From NCBI GenBank assembly GCA_014381925.1, contig JACNKR010000043.1, forward strand, positions 1 to 56,250: a DNA stretch of 56,250 nt, in the 5' to 3' direction. The DNA comes from Fidelibacterota bacterium (GTDB lineage: Bacteria; Fidelibacterota; Marinisomatia; SCGC-AAA003-L08; GCA-2689995). Each line of letters opens with the position of its first letter. Position 1 is the stretch's first letter. This document shows positions 1 through 9,171 of this stretch, piece after piece. Made by a program: the position numbers and the translations under genes. Under the pieces are notes generated by a model. It made no database searches. It worked only from the letters and a program-made list of their open reading frames with translations, and was not told the origin of the DNA.

Positions 1-52
1 GCGCACCTGCTTTGGGAGCAGGGGGTCGCAGGTTCGAATCCTGCCACCTCGA
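1..52 (+). tRNA. tRNA-Pro(UGG), 3' portion
   Basis: The anticodon arm is intact: stem CCTGC/GCAGG at 6-10 and 18-22 with loop TTTGGGA and anticodon TGG, which reads proline CCN codons. A 5-base variable loop follows, then a T arm (GCAGG-TTCGAAT-CCTGC, 28-44), the 3' acceptor strand CACCTCG and discriminator A at 52. The acceptor 5' strand and D arm lie before the window. No CCA is encoded (CAC follows), so the tail must be added enzymatically. Confidence 0.95.
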
Positions 53-58
53 CACTGT

Positions 59-94
59 AAAGCCTTTAATTACTTAGTAGTTAAAGGCTTTTTT
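59..94 (+). terminator. Rho-independent terminator of the tRNA
   Basis: AAAGCCTTTAA (59-69) pairs perfectly with TTAAAGGCTTT (81-91), an 11-bp stem with an 11-base loop, and runs straight into T residues. It lies 7 bases after the tRNA end. Confidence 0.85.
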
Positions 95-679
95 GTTATC
101 CCTTAAAGATGTCTAATTGTCTGAAAATGTCCTAAAATGACCAGTTTTGGTCAACTATAGGACAACTGAATGACAATAATTTATAAGCCCTAAACTATTA
201 TATAAACAAATAAAAAGAGGTAAGCGATAAAACTTACCACTGATCTATTTCATCAACCTTCTTTCCTAGAATCGATGATAAAATCCAAACCTCATTTTTA
301 TAAAGAGAATTATGTTTAAATTTTTAGTTAAGTTATAGGATTTATAAATTAATAATCTGTATATTTTATATACAAAACCTGGGTATAGATAATACAATAC
401 AAAATAAAAAACCCGTATTATTGAAAACTCATTTAAATCTTAAAGTCAAAACACTTTAAGTACGAGCAGAAAAATCAAAAAAGATAGACAGGATTATTAG
501 GGGGAAACTAATAGACTGTAATGGGATTTTTATGTACTTAAATGAGGATATATGCAGGTAATTTTAAATTTTGAACCAATTCTAAATATTGAGGATTTTT
601 CCTCAATCCATAAAATATATTACCCTATAAAAGGGCAACAATTATTCATCGCTAATCTTTATTCTAATTTAAAGGATAA
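95..679. other. Intergenic region rich in inverted repeats
   Basis: I see no gene. Several dyads stand out: TGTATAT/ATATACA (about 358-375), CTTAAAG/CTTTAAG (439-460), TATTAG/CTAATA (495-513, loop GGGGAAA) and ATTGAGGA/TCCTCAAT (588-607, loop TTTT). Two longer-range pairings compete: 428-436 with 538-546, and 455-463 with 534-542. They could form a structured RNA or transposase-recognised hairpins upstream of the RAYT. AT-rich sequence makes chance dyads common, so this is only suggestive. Confidence 0.4.
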
Positions 680-1420
680 ATGATTTCTAGCCATTTATAT
701 AATCCCCAAAAACATAATCGCCGTCGTATTCGTTTGCACGGATATGATTATTCCCTACCTAATTTATATTTCATTACAATATGCACAAAAAATAGAAAAA
801 AAATATTCGGTGAAATTGTTGAGATGGATCAACATCAAGCAATGCAATTAAGTGATATTGGGCAAGTAGTTGAATGGCATTGGCAAAAAATCCCAAATCA
901 TTTTAAAAATGTAAAATTACATGAATTTATTATCATGCCAAATCATATCCATGGCATAATTGAAATATTTGACAATTCTGTAGCGGTGAAGCATTCCTGT
1001 AAAAATAATCAATTAGAAAATTATACCGTAGGGACACAGGATGTTGTGTCCAAAAATAGGTCACGACATGTCGTGACCCTACGACCAATCATTGTAAATG
1101 ATATGATAAATAATATAGGTAGGGGCGAAGCATTCCTAAATAATAATCAATTAGATAAAAGGAATTCTAAAAAGAATGCTTCACCCTTACAAAACAATCA
1201 TCCGAATGGTACAACCTCTAGATCTTTAAATGCGATAATTCAAAATTTTAAATCAATAACATCCAGAAAAATTAACAATATCCAAAACACCCCTGGAAAT
1301 ACAATTTGGCAACGAAATTATTATGAACATATAATCCGGAATGAAAAATCACATCAAAAAATATGTGATTATATCCGTAATAATCCAATACAATGGCAAT
1401 ATGATAAATATTATAAATAA
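680..1420 (+). CDS. REP-associated tyrosine transposase (RAYT, Y1_Tnp family)
   Basis: A 246-residue single-strand HUH transposase of the IS200-like/RAYT type, a family that mobilises or maintains short palindromic REP elements. The HUH-like motif PNHIHGI lies at about residues 91-97. The usual RAYT C-terminal block containing WQRNYYEHIIRN and YIRNNPIQW is present, with the Tyr expected to attack DNA. RAYTs normally run from HIHGI directly into the S-x-N-A-I-I-Q-N-F-K-S helix. Here about 70 extra residues (about 103-172) separate them, encoded by REP-like palindromes inserted in frame. The start ATG follows AAAGGATAA. It appears single-copy and chromosomally domesticated. The insertion could impair folding, so activity is uncertain. 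Confidence 0.88.
   Translation: MISSHLYNPQKHNRRRIRLHGYDYSLPNLYFITICTKNRKKIFGEIVEMDQHQAMQLSDIGQVVEWHWQKIPNHFKNVKLHEFIIMPNHIHGIIEIFDNSVAVKHSCKNNQLENYTVGTQDVVSKNRSRHVVTLRPIIVNDMINNIGRGEAFLNNNQLDKRNSKKNASPLQNNHPNGTTSRSLNAIIQNFKSITSRKINNIQNTPGNTIWQRNYYEHIIRNEKSHQKICDYIRNNPIQWQYDKYYK
987..1195. repeat. REP-like palindromes inserted within the RAYT gene
   Basis: GGTCACGACATGTCGTGACC at 1059-1078 is a perfect 20-base palindrome, and 1032-1051 (GGACACA...TGTGTCC) is a slightly decayed one. Together they match the pair found downstream at 1432-1478. A second motif, GAAGCATTC with following AATAATCAATTAG, occurs at about 990 and about 1126; its inverse GAATGCTTCACCC is at about 1176-1190. All are translated in frame as part of the transposase. 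Confidence 0.8.
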
Positions 1421-1423
1421 TAC

Positions 1424-1582
1424 AACTGTAGGGACACAGCATGCTGTGTCCAATAAAAGGGCACGACATGTCGTGCCCCAACGACCAACCATTGTAAATG
1501 ATATGATAAATATTATAAATAATACAACCGTAGGGACACAGCATGCTGTGTCCAAAAATAGGACACGATATACCGTGCCCCA
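1424..1582. repeat. Two tandem REP-type units
   Basis: Each unit begins AATACAAC(T/C)GTAGG and carries two palindromes. Unit one has GGACACAGCATGCTGTGTCC (1432-1451) and GGGCACGACATGTCGTGCCC (1459-1478), both perfect. Unit two repeats the first palindrome exactly at 1534-1553 and has a decayed second one at 1561-1580. The spacer TTGTAAATGATATGATAAATA is shared between copies, including the one inside the RAYT gene. This is the typical inverted-pair (BIME-like) arrangement of RAYT substrates. Confidence 0.85.
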
Positions 1583-1607
1583 ACCCAAACCAAAAGGAAC
1601 AAACACC

Positions 1608-4600
1608 ATGAAAACAATAACACAATTATTATTAACCCTAATTTTATTTATCTCTTTTGCATTTACGCAAATAGAAATTGATACCCTCTGGACCTTCACT
1701 AACTGCGGTCAGGAAGGCAGAGAAGGCCCTACAATAGTGCAGTGTGAAGCAGAATATGAAGGTACTTCTCTTGAAGACCAAATCACCATGCCCGGTTTCC
1801 AAGGATACCAAGAATGGACAGTACCTTTTACTGGTATTTACACTATTGAAGTTTATGGTGCACAGGGTGGTGATGAACAATATAATCCTGGTGGGTTAGG
1901 TGCAATGATGAAAGGAGAATTTTATTTTGAATCAGCATCCTTAATAAAAATTTTGGTAGGTCAGAGAACAGCATTATTACCATCTACGGGTAATAGAAGA
2001 TCGGCTGGAGGAGGAGGTGGTTTTATTGTTGATAATAATAATAATCCAATAATTATTGCTAGTGGTGGTGGTGGTGCTAGTTCAATAACAGGAAATTATG
2101 TATTTGGAAATATTTCACAAAATGCAGCTTCAGGGGGTGATGGTAGTGGTAGTGGAGGTATAAATGGTTCTGGTGGGTCCCAAGGATCTTCTTCAGGTGG
2201 TGCTGGCGGTGCCGGTTGGTTTAGCAATGGTGTAATTGGTAACGAAGGTAATACTGGGGGTTATAGATTTATTGAAGGGGGCTATGGAGGTGAGAGATAT
2301 TATGCTGCTAATAATAATTATGGTAGTGTTGGTGGTTTTGGTGGAGGCGGCGGCGGTTGGGCAGGTGGTGCTGGTGGAGGCGGTTATTCTGGCGGCGGCG
2401 GCGGTGCTTGGAATGGGAGCTCATCATCTTACTCTGGCGGAGGTGGCGGTTCATTTATTGCCGAAGATGCTGAACTTATATCAGCAGAATCCGGTGTGAA
2501 TGAAGGCCATGGTTTGGTGGTGATTACATTGTTATCTCCATTGGATGGAGTAATCATCAACGAAATTATGGTTCAGCCAATCAATACAGAATTTGGTGAA
2601 ATTTTCAGTGAATATATAGAACTTACTAATATAGGTGAAGAAGCCGTTGATTTAAATGGCTATAGCATTTTGACTAATTCTGGTAGTGCAACTATAGAAG
2701 AATCTCTCATCATTGAGCCGGGTGGATTTGTTGTTTTAGCTTCTACGGATAATCCAAGTTTAAATTTGGGTTTAAATGTAGATTATACTTGGGGATTCTC
2801 AACAGGAATTGAATTTGATAACAGTGGTGAAACTATTACGCTGACCAATGCATATGGCTATACTGTTGATGAAGTTACGATTGATGGTTCTATGGTTTTA
2901 GAGGGTTCATCTTTAGAGTTAAAAAACCCTGCTTTAGATAACTCAAATATATTCAATTGGGCAAATGGTTCAACAGCTTATGATTCTGAAGGCAACCAAG
3001 GTACACCGGGGGAAGATAATGACGCTTGGGAACCGGTTGCAGACATTGAAGTAACCGGCTTGGATTTTGGTTCTTTATATTTAAATGAGTCCTCTACTTT
3101 AACAGCAAATATAACAAATGTGGGTGAAGGCACCTTGTTCGTAACTGAATTTCAAAATACTGAAGCAGATGGATTTGAATTCATTCTACTGGAAACGCCA
3201 TTTGAATTGGCTCAGAATGAGTCCATTGAATTTGATGTAACTTTTACACCAACTGAAGAAGCAAATTATGCACATTCAATTACAGTTGTAAATAATGCAC
3301 CGGGAGAAGAAAATAAAAACCTTACTCTAACAGGTTGGGGTGGTTTACCTTATTTGGAGCTCAGTTCAACATCATATACTGCACCGGACGCTTATGTGCC
3401 GGATACAACGCAAATTTCAATTCCATTACAAAATTCAGGTTATTATGAGCTTGTTATCAGTGAAGCCAGTTTTGAAGATGGAACACAATTTGGATTAGAA
3501 AGTGAATTGCCATTTGTAGTTCAACCGCAAAGTACAGAAAATATATTGATAAATTTTTATCCAAATTCGGCGGGCAGTCTAACGGATAATTTTACGATTA
3601 CAACAAATGATCCAAATAATTATCCAACTGCAACATTTAACCTGAGTGGATATGCTTATTTACCCCAAATTACGATGCAATCAGATACTTTGTATTTCCC
3701 AACCGTTCATGTGGATGATGATTATATCATGAATTTGTATATAGAAAATACTGGAACCGGAACACTTTCGTTAAATAATTATCAAATTGATAATCCTATT
3801 TTTTATATTGAAGGCGATAGTTTGGACATTTGTGAAGGTTGTGGCGATTATTTGAATATTCATTTTAATCCGGATGCAATTTCAGAGTTTTCCGGTATTT
3901 TGACTTTTGAAACAAATGATTATTATATGCCTGAAAAATCCCTTACTTTAATAGGTAATGCTCTCTCAAATACCTTGGTATTAGTTCCATTTGATTATTC
4001 TGAAATTCAAGATGCATACAATAATGCAGATGATGGAGACACTATTGTGATTAGTCCAGGTGTATATAATGGTGAAAATGTACAGATTGATCAAAATAAA
4101 AGTATTATGATTTCATCAATGTTTGTATTAAATGGTGATAGCGCGTATATTGAAAATACTAAAATTAATAGACGATTCTCATTTAGTGGTTCACAGGTTG
4201 ATTCTACGACGATAGTAAAAGGGTTATCTTTTGAAGATTATTCTTATCCAATTTATATATATGGTGGTGCTTCACCAATTATTGAGAATGTAATTATACA
4301 AAATTGTAGTAATTCAATGAATGGTGGAGGTATTAAAGTGATTGCCTCTACGCCTCAATTTTTAAATATAACTGTTAAAAATAATATACAATATGGTCAA
4401 CATTACTATAATGAATATGGAGGTGGAGGAATATATTTGGAAAATTCTAATGTTACATTTAAAGAATTATTTTGTACCAATAATGAGTCCAGATCTAAAG
4501 GTGGGTGTATATATTCCAACAATTCATCGGTAGATATTTTAAATTCACTTATTGAAAACAATAGTAATAATTATTATAATGATGAAGCTTATACGGGAGG

Positions 4601-7379
4601 AGGAGCAGTAGCAATTTGGGGATCAAATGCCGACACACTACGAATAATTAATACAATTATTGAAAATAATAACTCAATAGTTGGTGGAGGAATATGGGTT
4701 AGAGGTTCATTTGTATTTTTAGAAAATTCAACTGTTTCAAATAATATTAGTTCATTAAATGGTGGTGGTTTATATGGATATTATGATAATAATACAAATA
4801 TAAATATATTGAACTCAACATTTGAAAATAATTTTGCTAATTACGGCGGTGGGATTTATATTAATAATTATGATATTGTAATTAATAATGAATCTATTTT
4901 TGTAAATAATTCTGCATCAAATACGGGAGGCGGAGTTTTTTTATATAACTCTCAGGTAGAGATATATAATAGTTCAATATTAAATAACCAGGCACCAAAT
5001 GGGGCAGGTTTTTTTATTTCTTCTTCTTATAATCCAATTATTAAGAGTACACTAATATCCGGTAATTCTGCAATGATTAGCGGTGGCGGTTTATATATAG
5101 ATAATTCAGGTACACCGATTTTATTTAATAATACAATTACAGATAATAATGCAGCAATATTGGGCTCTGGACTATTTTGTAGTGCAACTAACCCTGTTGT
5201 GCAAAATTCTATTTTTTGGGGTAATCTCTCCGCTGATGGAGCACAAGTCAATTTACAGGATGGCTCTGAAATATTTGTCACCTTTACAGATATGGCGGGT
5301 GGCGTTTCGGGAATCGTTGGATTTGATGATATTATATATCAGGACAATATTAACCAAAATCCACAGTTTACAGATTCAGAAAATCAGGATTATACACTAC
5401 TCGTAAATTCACCATGTATTGATGCGGGTAATCCAAATGCGCCCCAAGATCCTGACGGTACTATTGTAGATATGGGTGCGTTTTATTTTGATCAGATAGA
5501 GAGTAATCCTGGCTGTATGGATGTTACTGCACAAAACTATGATGCTGATGCAAATTACAATATTGGATGTATCTATGGCCCTAGCTTTATCTCTCTCTAT
5601 GATGCACCCGGAGATCAAGGCGGATTTGTTTATCTAAATTGGGAGCGAAATTCATTAGACTCACTTCCTAATACAGAGATTGAATACTATTCAGTTTGGA
5701 GATATTTACCCGATTCCGAAAGTACAAGTGGATTAGCTAATGAAAATTCAAGAGGTTGGGAGCATCTAACAGATGTACCTGCAAGCTATGAAGATACTTA
5801 CGGTTTTATGGCACCTACGATTGGAATTCACGCTGCTGAACCTGAAAATCCAACTTATACACGATACAAGATAAAAGCGCATACAGCTTTACAGGAAGTA
5901 TTCTATCAAAGTCAAATAGATTCTGCGTATTCAGTTGATAATTTATCACCTAATGCACCAGAAAATTTTAATGTGCAGACCTTTGATGGTTACAATCTGC
6001 TTACTTGGTCAATGCCTAACTTAGAGGACATGAGTCATTTTGAGGTATATAATGAAAATGGATTTATCTCATCAACAATTGATACCTTTTATTATGATGA
6101 TAGTTATAGAAGTGGAGACTTTTCATACACACTTTTATCATATGATATTAATGGTAATGTATCAGGAATGGGCTCAAGTAATGCACAGGCATTAACAGCG
6201 CTTGGCTATGGAAATAACTTGATAGGATTCAAAGGAGCACCATATACAATAGTTACTCAAGATCTAATGGATGACCTTGGTGATGTTAAATTTATCTTAG
6301 GTCAAGGAGTAGGCCTCTTTAACACAAGTAATGGTTGGAGTGGTAATCTAAATGAAATTGATCCAACTAAAGGTTATTGGGTTAATATAGAGGCAAATAG
6401 AGATTGGGCTCTGAGTTATCCTGAAGGATTTATGGATCCATGCTCTCAAGTTCATTTAACATTTGGTAATAACCTTTTATCATACCAAGGAAATACTACA
6501 CCAACTATTGATGCTTTAGGTGGTGAAGAATTAGCACAGCACTTTAATTTTATATTAGGTCAAGGAGTTGGATTGTTTAATACTATTAATGGGTGGAGTG
6601 GAAACTTAAATAGTTTAGAACCTAAAAATGGTTATTGGCTTAATGTTACATCAGACTATCCTTGGTATCAGTCAGGTATTGGTACACCATTTAGATGGAA
6701 TGTAAATAATGATTGCGAAGAGCCTGTAATTGATCTTACAAAAGAAATAGTAGATCCGTTTGAAGCAATACCAAATGAATTTAGATTTACTCAATCAACT
6801 GAACAGGCATTTTATCTAATTAGCAATATTAGAGTTGATAATAAATATCCAAAATTAGAAGATATTTTATTAGCTTACCATAATAATGTACTGATTGGTT
6901 CAGCTAACTACTCAGAGCTAACCGTTCTTCCAATAATGGGTAGAGATGAAAGTGATCAAACTATTGGTTTTATAGAAGTTGGTCAAATCCCAACACTTAA
7001 ATTATACAAATCTTCTACAGGAGAGATGATTGAGCTTGAAGCTAACATTGAAGGATTCAGTAACCTATTAGTGTCAGAAGTTCAAACAGTTACAGGTAGT
7101 ACAATAGTAATACCTAATGAATATGCTCTGCACCCCGCATACCCAAATCCATTTAATCCGGTAACGAATATAAGTTATGGAATACCTTTAGAAACTCATA
7201 TATCATTGAATATATATAATGTTGAGGGAAAGAAGATTATTACGCTTACAGAAGGAATTAAGAGTGCAGGAACACATATTGTAGAATGGAATGCAGAAGG
7301 ATTTCCGAGTGGTGTATACTTTGTTAAACTTGATGCGGATGGGTTTAGCGAAACACAGAAGTTGATGTTAGTGAAATAG
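1608..7379 (+). CDS. Giant multidomain secreted protein, T9SS cargo
   Basis: 1923 residues from ATG 1608, chosen because AAAAGGAAC lies just upstream and the product then begins with a signal peptide (MKTITQLLLTLILFISFAFT). The frame is open further upstream only through the REP repeats. Order of regions: Gly-rich domain (about 130-285); lamin-tail-like domain (about 315-465, INEIMVQP...EYIELTN); two or three choice-of-anchor/HYDIN-like beta domains (about 480-780); right-handed parallel beta-helix with many NNGGGI-type turns (about 790-1230); a short Cys motif (CMDVTAQNYDADANY, about 1302); a fibronectin-III-like segment; two copies of a GNNL...ILGQGVGLFNT...NGWSGNL module (about 1533-1685); and a C-terminal Por sorting domain (YPNPFNPVT..., about 1840-1923). 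It is probably a surface adhesin or matrix protein. Substrate is unknown. Confidence 0.85.
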   Translation: MKTITQLLLTLILFISFAFTQIEIDTLWTFTNCGQEGREGPTIVQCEAEYEGTSLEDQITMPGFQGYQEWTVPFTGIYTIEVYGAQGGDEQYNPGGLGAMMKGEFYFESASLIKILVGQRTALLPSTGNRRSAGGGGGFIVDNNNNPIIIASGGGGASSITGNYVFGNISQNAASGGDGSGSGGINGSGGSQGSSSGGAGGAGWFSNGVIGNEGNTGGYRFIEGGYGGERYYAANNNYGSVGGFGGGGGGWAGGAGGGGYSGGGGGAWNGSSSSYSGGGGGSFIAEDAELISAESGVNEGHGLVVITLLSPLDGVIINEIMVQPINTEFGEIFSEYIELTNIGEEAVDLNGYSILTNSGSATIEESLIIEPGGFVVLASTDNPSLNLGLNVDYTWGFSTGIEFDNSGETITLTNAYGYTVDEVTIDGSMVLEGSSLELKNPALDNSNIFNWANGSTAYDSEGNQGTPGEDNDAWEPVADIEVTGLDFGSLYLNESSTLTANITNVGEGTLFVTEFQNTEADGFEFILLETPFELAQNESIEFDVTFTPTEEANYAHSITVVNNAPGEENKNLTLTGWGGLPYLELSSTSYTAPDAYVPDTTQISIPLQNSGYYELVISEASFEDGTQFGLESELPFVVQPQSTENILINFYPNSAGSLTDNFTITTNDPNNYPTATFNLSGYAYLPQITMQSDTLYFPTVHVDDDYIMNLYIENTGTGTLSLNNYQIDNPIFYIEGDSLDICEGCGDYLNIHFNPDAISEFSGILTFETNDYYMPEKSLTLIGNALSNTLVLVPFDYSEIQDAYNNADDGDTIVISPGVYNGENVQIDQNKSIMISSMFVLNGDSAYIENTKINRRFSFSGSQVDSTTIVKGLSFEDYSYPIYIYGGASPIIENVIIQNCSNSMNGGGIKVIASTPQFLNITVKNNIQYGQHYYNEYGGGGIYLENSNVTFKELFCTNNESRSKGGCIYSNNSSVDILNSLIENNSNNYYNDEAYTGGGAVAIWGSNADTLRIINTIIENNNSIVGGGIWVRGSFVFLENSTVSNNISSLNGGGLYGYYDNNTNINILNSTFENNFANYGGGIYINNYDIVINNESIFVNNSASNTGGGVFLYNSQVEIYNSSILNNQAPNGAGFFISSSYNPIIKSTLISGNSAMISGGGLYIDNSGTPILFNNTITDNNAAILGSGLFCSATNPVVQNSIFWGNLSADGAQVNLQDGSEIFVTFTDMAGGVSGIVGFDDIIYQDNINQNPQFTDSENQDYTLLVNSPCIDAGNPNAPQDPDGTIVDMGAFYFDQIESNPGCMDVTAQNYDADANYNIGCIYGPSFISLYDAPGDQGGFVYLNWERNSLDSLPNTEIEYYSVWRYLPDSESTSGLANENSRGWEHLTDVPASYEDTYGFMAPTIGIHAAEPENPTYTRYKIKAHTALQEVFYQSQIDSAYSVDNLSPNAPENFNVQTFDGYNLLTWSMPNLEDMSHFEVYNENGFISSTIDTFYYDDSYRSGDFSYTLLSYDINGNVSGMGSSNAQALTALGYGNNLIGFKGAPYTIVTQDLMDDLGDVKFILGQGVGLFNTSNGWSGNLNEIDPTKGYWVNIEANRDWALSYPEGFMDPCSQVHLTFGNNLLSYQGNTTPTIDALGGEELAQHFNFILGQGVGLFNTINGWSGNLNSLEPKNGYWLNVTSDYPWYQSGIGTPFRWNVNNDCEEPVIDLTKEIVDPFEAIPNEFRFTQSTEQAFYLISNIRVDNKYPKLEDILLAYHNNVLIGSANYSELTVLPIMGRDESDQTIGFIEVGQIPTLKLYKSSTGEMIELEANIEGFSNLLVSEVQTVTGSTIVIPNEYALHPAYPNPFNPVTNISYGIPLETHISLNIYNVEGKKIITLTEGIKSAGTHIVEWNAEGFPSGVYFVKLDADGFSETQKLMLVK

Positions 7380-7531
7380 AATTAATAATTGATTTTCTTT
7401 ATTAGGATGGTAAAGGAAATCATGAAAAAGATATTAATGCAGTTTTTTTTAAAAGTCATGCATAGCATATAAAAATAAGAGTAAAATCTATGGAACATAT
7501 CTTTTTAAAATTAACCGATTATGCCCCATAT
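7311..7531 (+). repeat. Direct repeat, copy 1 (3' end of T9SS gene plus flank)
   Basis: The last 23 codons of the giant gene and 152 bases after it recur at 8890-9111 with about seven mismatches and one extra T. The non-coding part is as well conserved as the coding part, so this is a recent duplication or gene conversion rather than protein-level conservation. It contains a short AAAGGA-ATG-led reading frame (7422-7472, MKKILMQFFLKVMHSI) that looks like the fossil start of another secreted protein. Confidence 0.9.
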
Positions 7532-7548
7532 TTCTGCAGGGCTTTTTT
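7523..7548 (+). terminator. Possible weak terminator after the giant gene
   Basis: GCCC (7523-7526) and GGGC (7539-7542) can form a 4-bp stem with a 12-base loop followed by six T. The stem is short, and the second repeat copy diverges exactly here, so this is a weak call. Confidence 0.3.
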
Positions 7549-7626
7549 ACTCTGATTTTTTTTTATTTTGTCTATTCTAAAAAATTGTATTAATTTATAT
7601 TTTAATTAATCCTAAAGGAAGGAAAC

Positions 7627-8958
7627 ATGAAAAATACAATATTAATAAGTTTAATAGGTTTAAGTTTTGGAGTCAATCCAAAATTTATTGAAGTATTAAA
7701 TAATCTAAAGTTAACAGAGTTCCAAAGCAGTTTATTACATCCTCAACTAATATCACCACCACAAATACTTAATGAAACAGAATTAATTGATTAAAGGAAT
7801 TTAGTAGATATACCAGTTTATGAAGATATTAATTATAATGAAAGAGTGTCTGTTTTAGAAAGTCATCCATTAGATGATTTAGAATGTGAATCAAACGACG
7901 ATTGAGGAGAAAATGAACTTTGTTTTGGAAATACTTGTGAAGAGTTAGGAAATATTCAAGAATCTTGGATTTTAACTACATTTGGTACTTTTGAAAATGG
8001 AGATTGTACTGGAGAAATTGACAATGATGAGGATTTTATAAATAGTATTCAATTACAGATTGATTTATACGATAATAATTTAATTGTAGAATCTATATGT
8101 TGGTTTAATGGTCTAATTGGTTATGGTTATTGGTCGGCAGATTCAACTGGATATATTTTTACTGAAATCGATGAATATGGAGATACAGAAGATACGAGCT
8201 ATATTTTGGAAGGAAATAGTTTATATACAATTGATAGTTATTATGGGGATTGTATTACCATGGAATTTGAACTAGGGACCTCGGATTGCGAAGAAGAAAT
8301 TGAGGAAACTTGCGACCCTATGTATGCAGGTTCATGGGAGTGGACTGCTTACGGTAATTATGAGAACGGTGATTGCACGGGTGAATTAGAATTATCAGAT
8401 TATGATGGGTATGTTGTTTTATATGAAGACTGTACAATGGAATTATATGATACATGGTGTGAAAATCCTCAAGATAGTCCTGGTTTCTGCACAGGAGAAT
8501 GGTTTTCTGAAGAAAATGTGATTACAATGGGACCAGTATTTTATCGTGATTGGGTTGTTGAAGATAATATTATGACAAATGATATAATTGTTACTTATAT
8601 GCCAGATCCATATGACGAATCCACATGGTATGATGTATGTACATATAATGAATACACATTTATGCAGGAAGAAAATTTAACTGATATAATTCAAAATGAT
8701 TTTTATATGTATGATGCGTATCCAAATCCATTTAATCCAGTAACGACAATATCATTTCATTTAACATCACCTATGATGACTACTTTAACCATTTTTGATA
8801 TTAAAGGAAAATTGGTTTCAACTTTGCTGGATCAATTTACCCATGCAGGTAATCATCAATTGGATTGGAATGCTGATGGGTTACCGAATGGTGTATACTT
8901 TGTAAAACTTGATTCGGATGGGTTTAGCGAAACACAGAAGTTGATGTTAGTGAAATAG
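7627..8958 (+). pseudogene. Disrupted secreted T9SS protein with two nonsense codons
   Basis: An ATG at 7627 after AAGGAAGGAAAC begins a hydrophobic leader (MKNTILISLIGLSFG). The same frame continues to the TAG at 8958 but is interrupted by TAA at 7792-7794 and TGA at 7903-7905. Downstream of the stops lie two tandem Cys-containing modules with the shared core ENGDCTGE (about 7960-8290 and 8320-8690). Their pattern resembles lipocalin-like domains of marine T9SS proteins. A Por sorting domain (AYPNPFNPVTTISFHL...KLMLVK) ends the frame. The intact 3' part (from TTG 8206, 250 residues) has no signal peptide and would not be exported. The protein is called decayed; sequencing error at two sites is the alternative. 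Confidence 0.7.
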
Positions 8959-9111
8959 AATTAATAATTGATTTTCTTTATTAGGCCGGTAAAGGAAATC
9001 ATGAAAAAGATATTAATGCAGTTTTTTTTTAAAAGTCATACATAGCATATAAAAATAAGAGTAAAATCTATGGAATATATCTTTTTAAAATTAACCGATT
9101 ATACCCCATAT
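8890..9111 (+). repeat. Direct repeat, copy 2
   Basis: Near-identical to 7311-7531, offset by 1579 bases and by 1580 after an extra T in the poly-T run. It covers the end of the T9SS sorting domain and the 3' flank up to CCCCATAT, after which the two loci diverge completely. Confidence 0.9.
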
Positions 9112-9171
9112 CATCTGATGGGATACAACAGTATGCAAGTAGGATTAAATCACGACAGGGGTAATTTAGAA

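Noticed and set aside
1272..1699. Minus-strand frames over the REP repeats
   Set aside because: Palindromes make both strands open. The products are Cys/Tyr-rich repeats of the palindrome with no family.
2236..2499. Plus-strand Val/Leu-rich frame inside the giant gene
   Set aside because: It is the shifted reading of the Gly-rich GGT/GGC codons.
7422..7472. Short frame MKKILMQFFLKVMHSI after the giant gene
   Set aside because: It has a good ribosome site, but the second repeat copy shifts frame by one T and ends early, so it is more likely a fossil gene start.
7903..7905. TGA in the disrupted T9SS gene as a second selenocysteine codon
   Set aside because: A TAA lies 37 codons upstream in the same frame, the context is not a redox site, and I see no matching hairpin.
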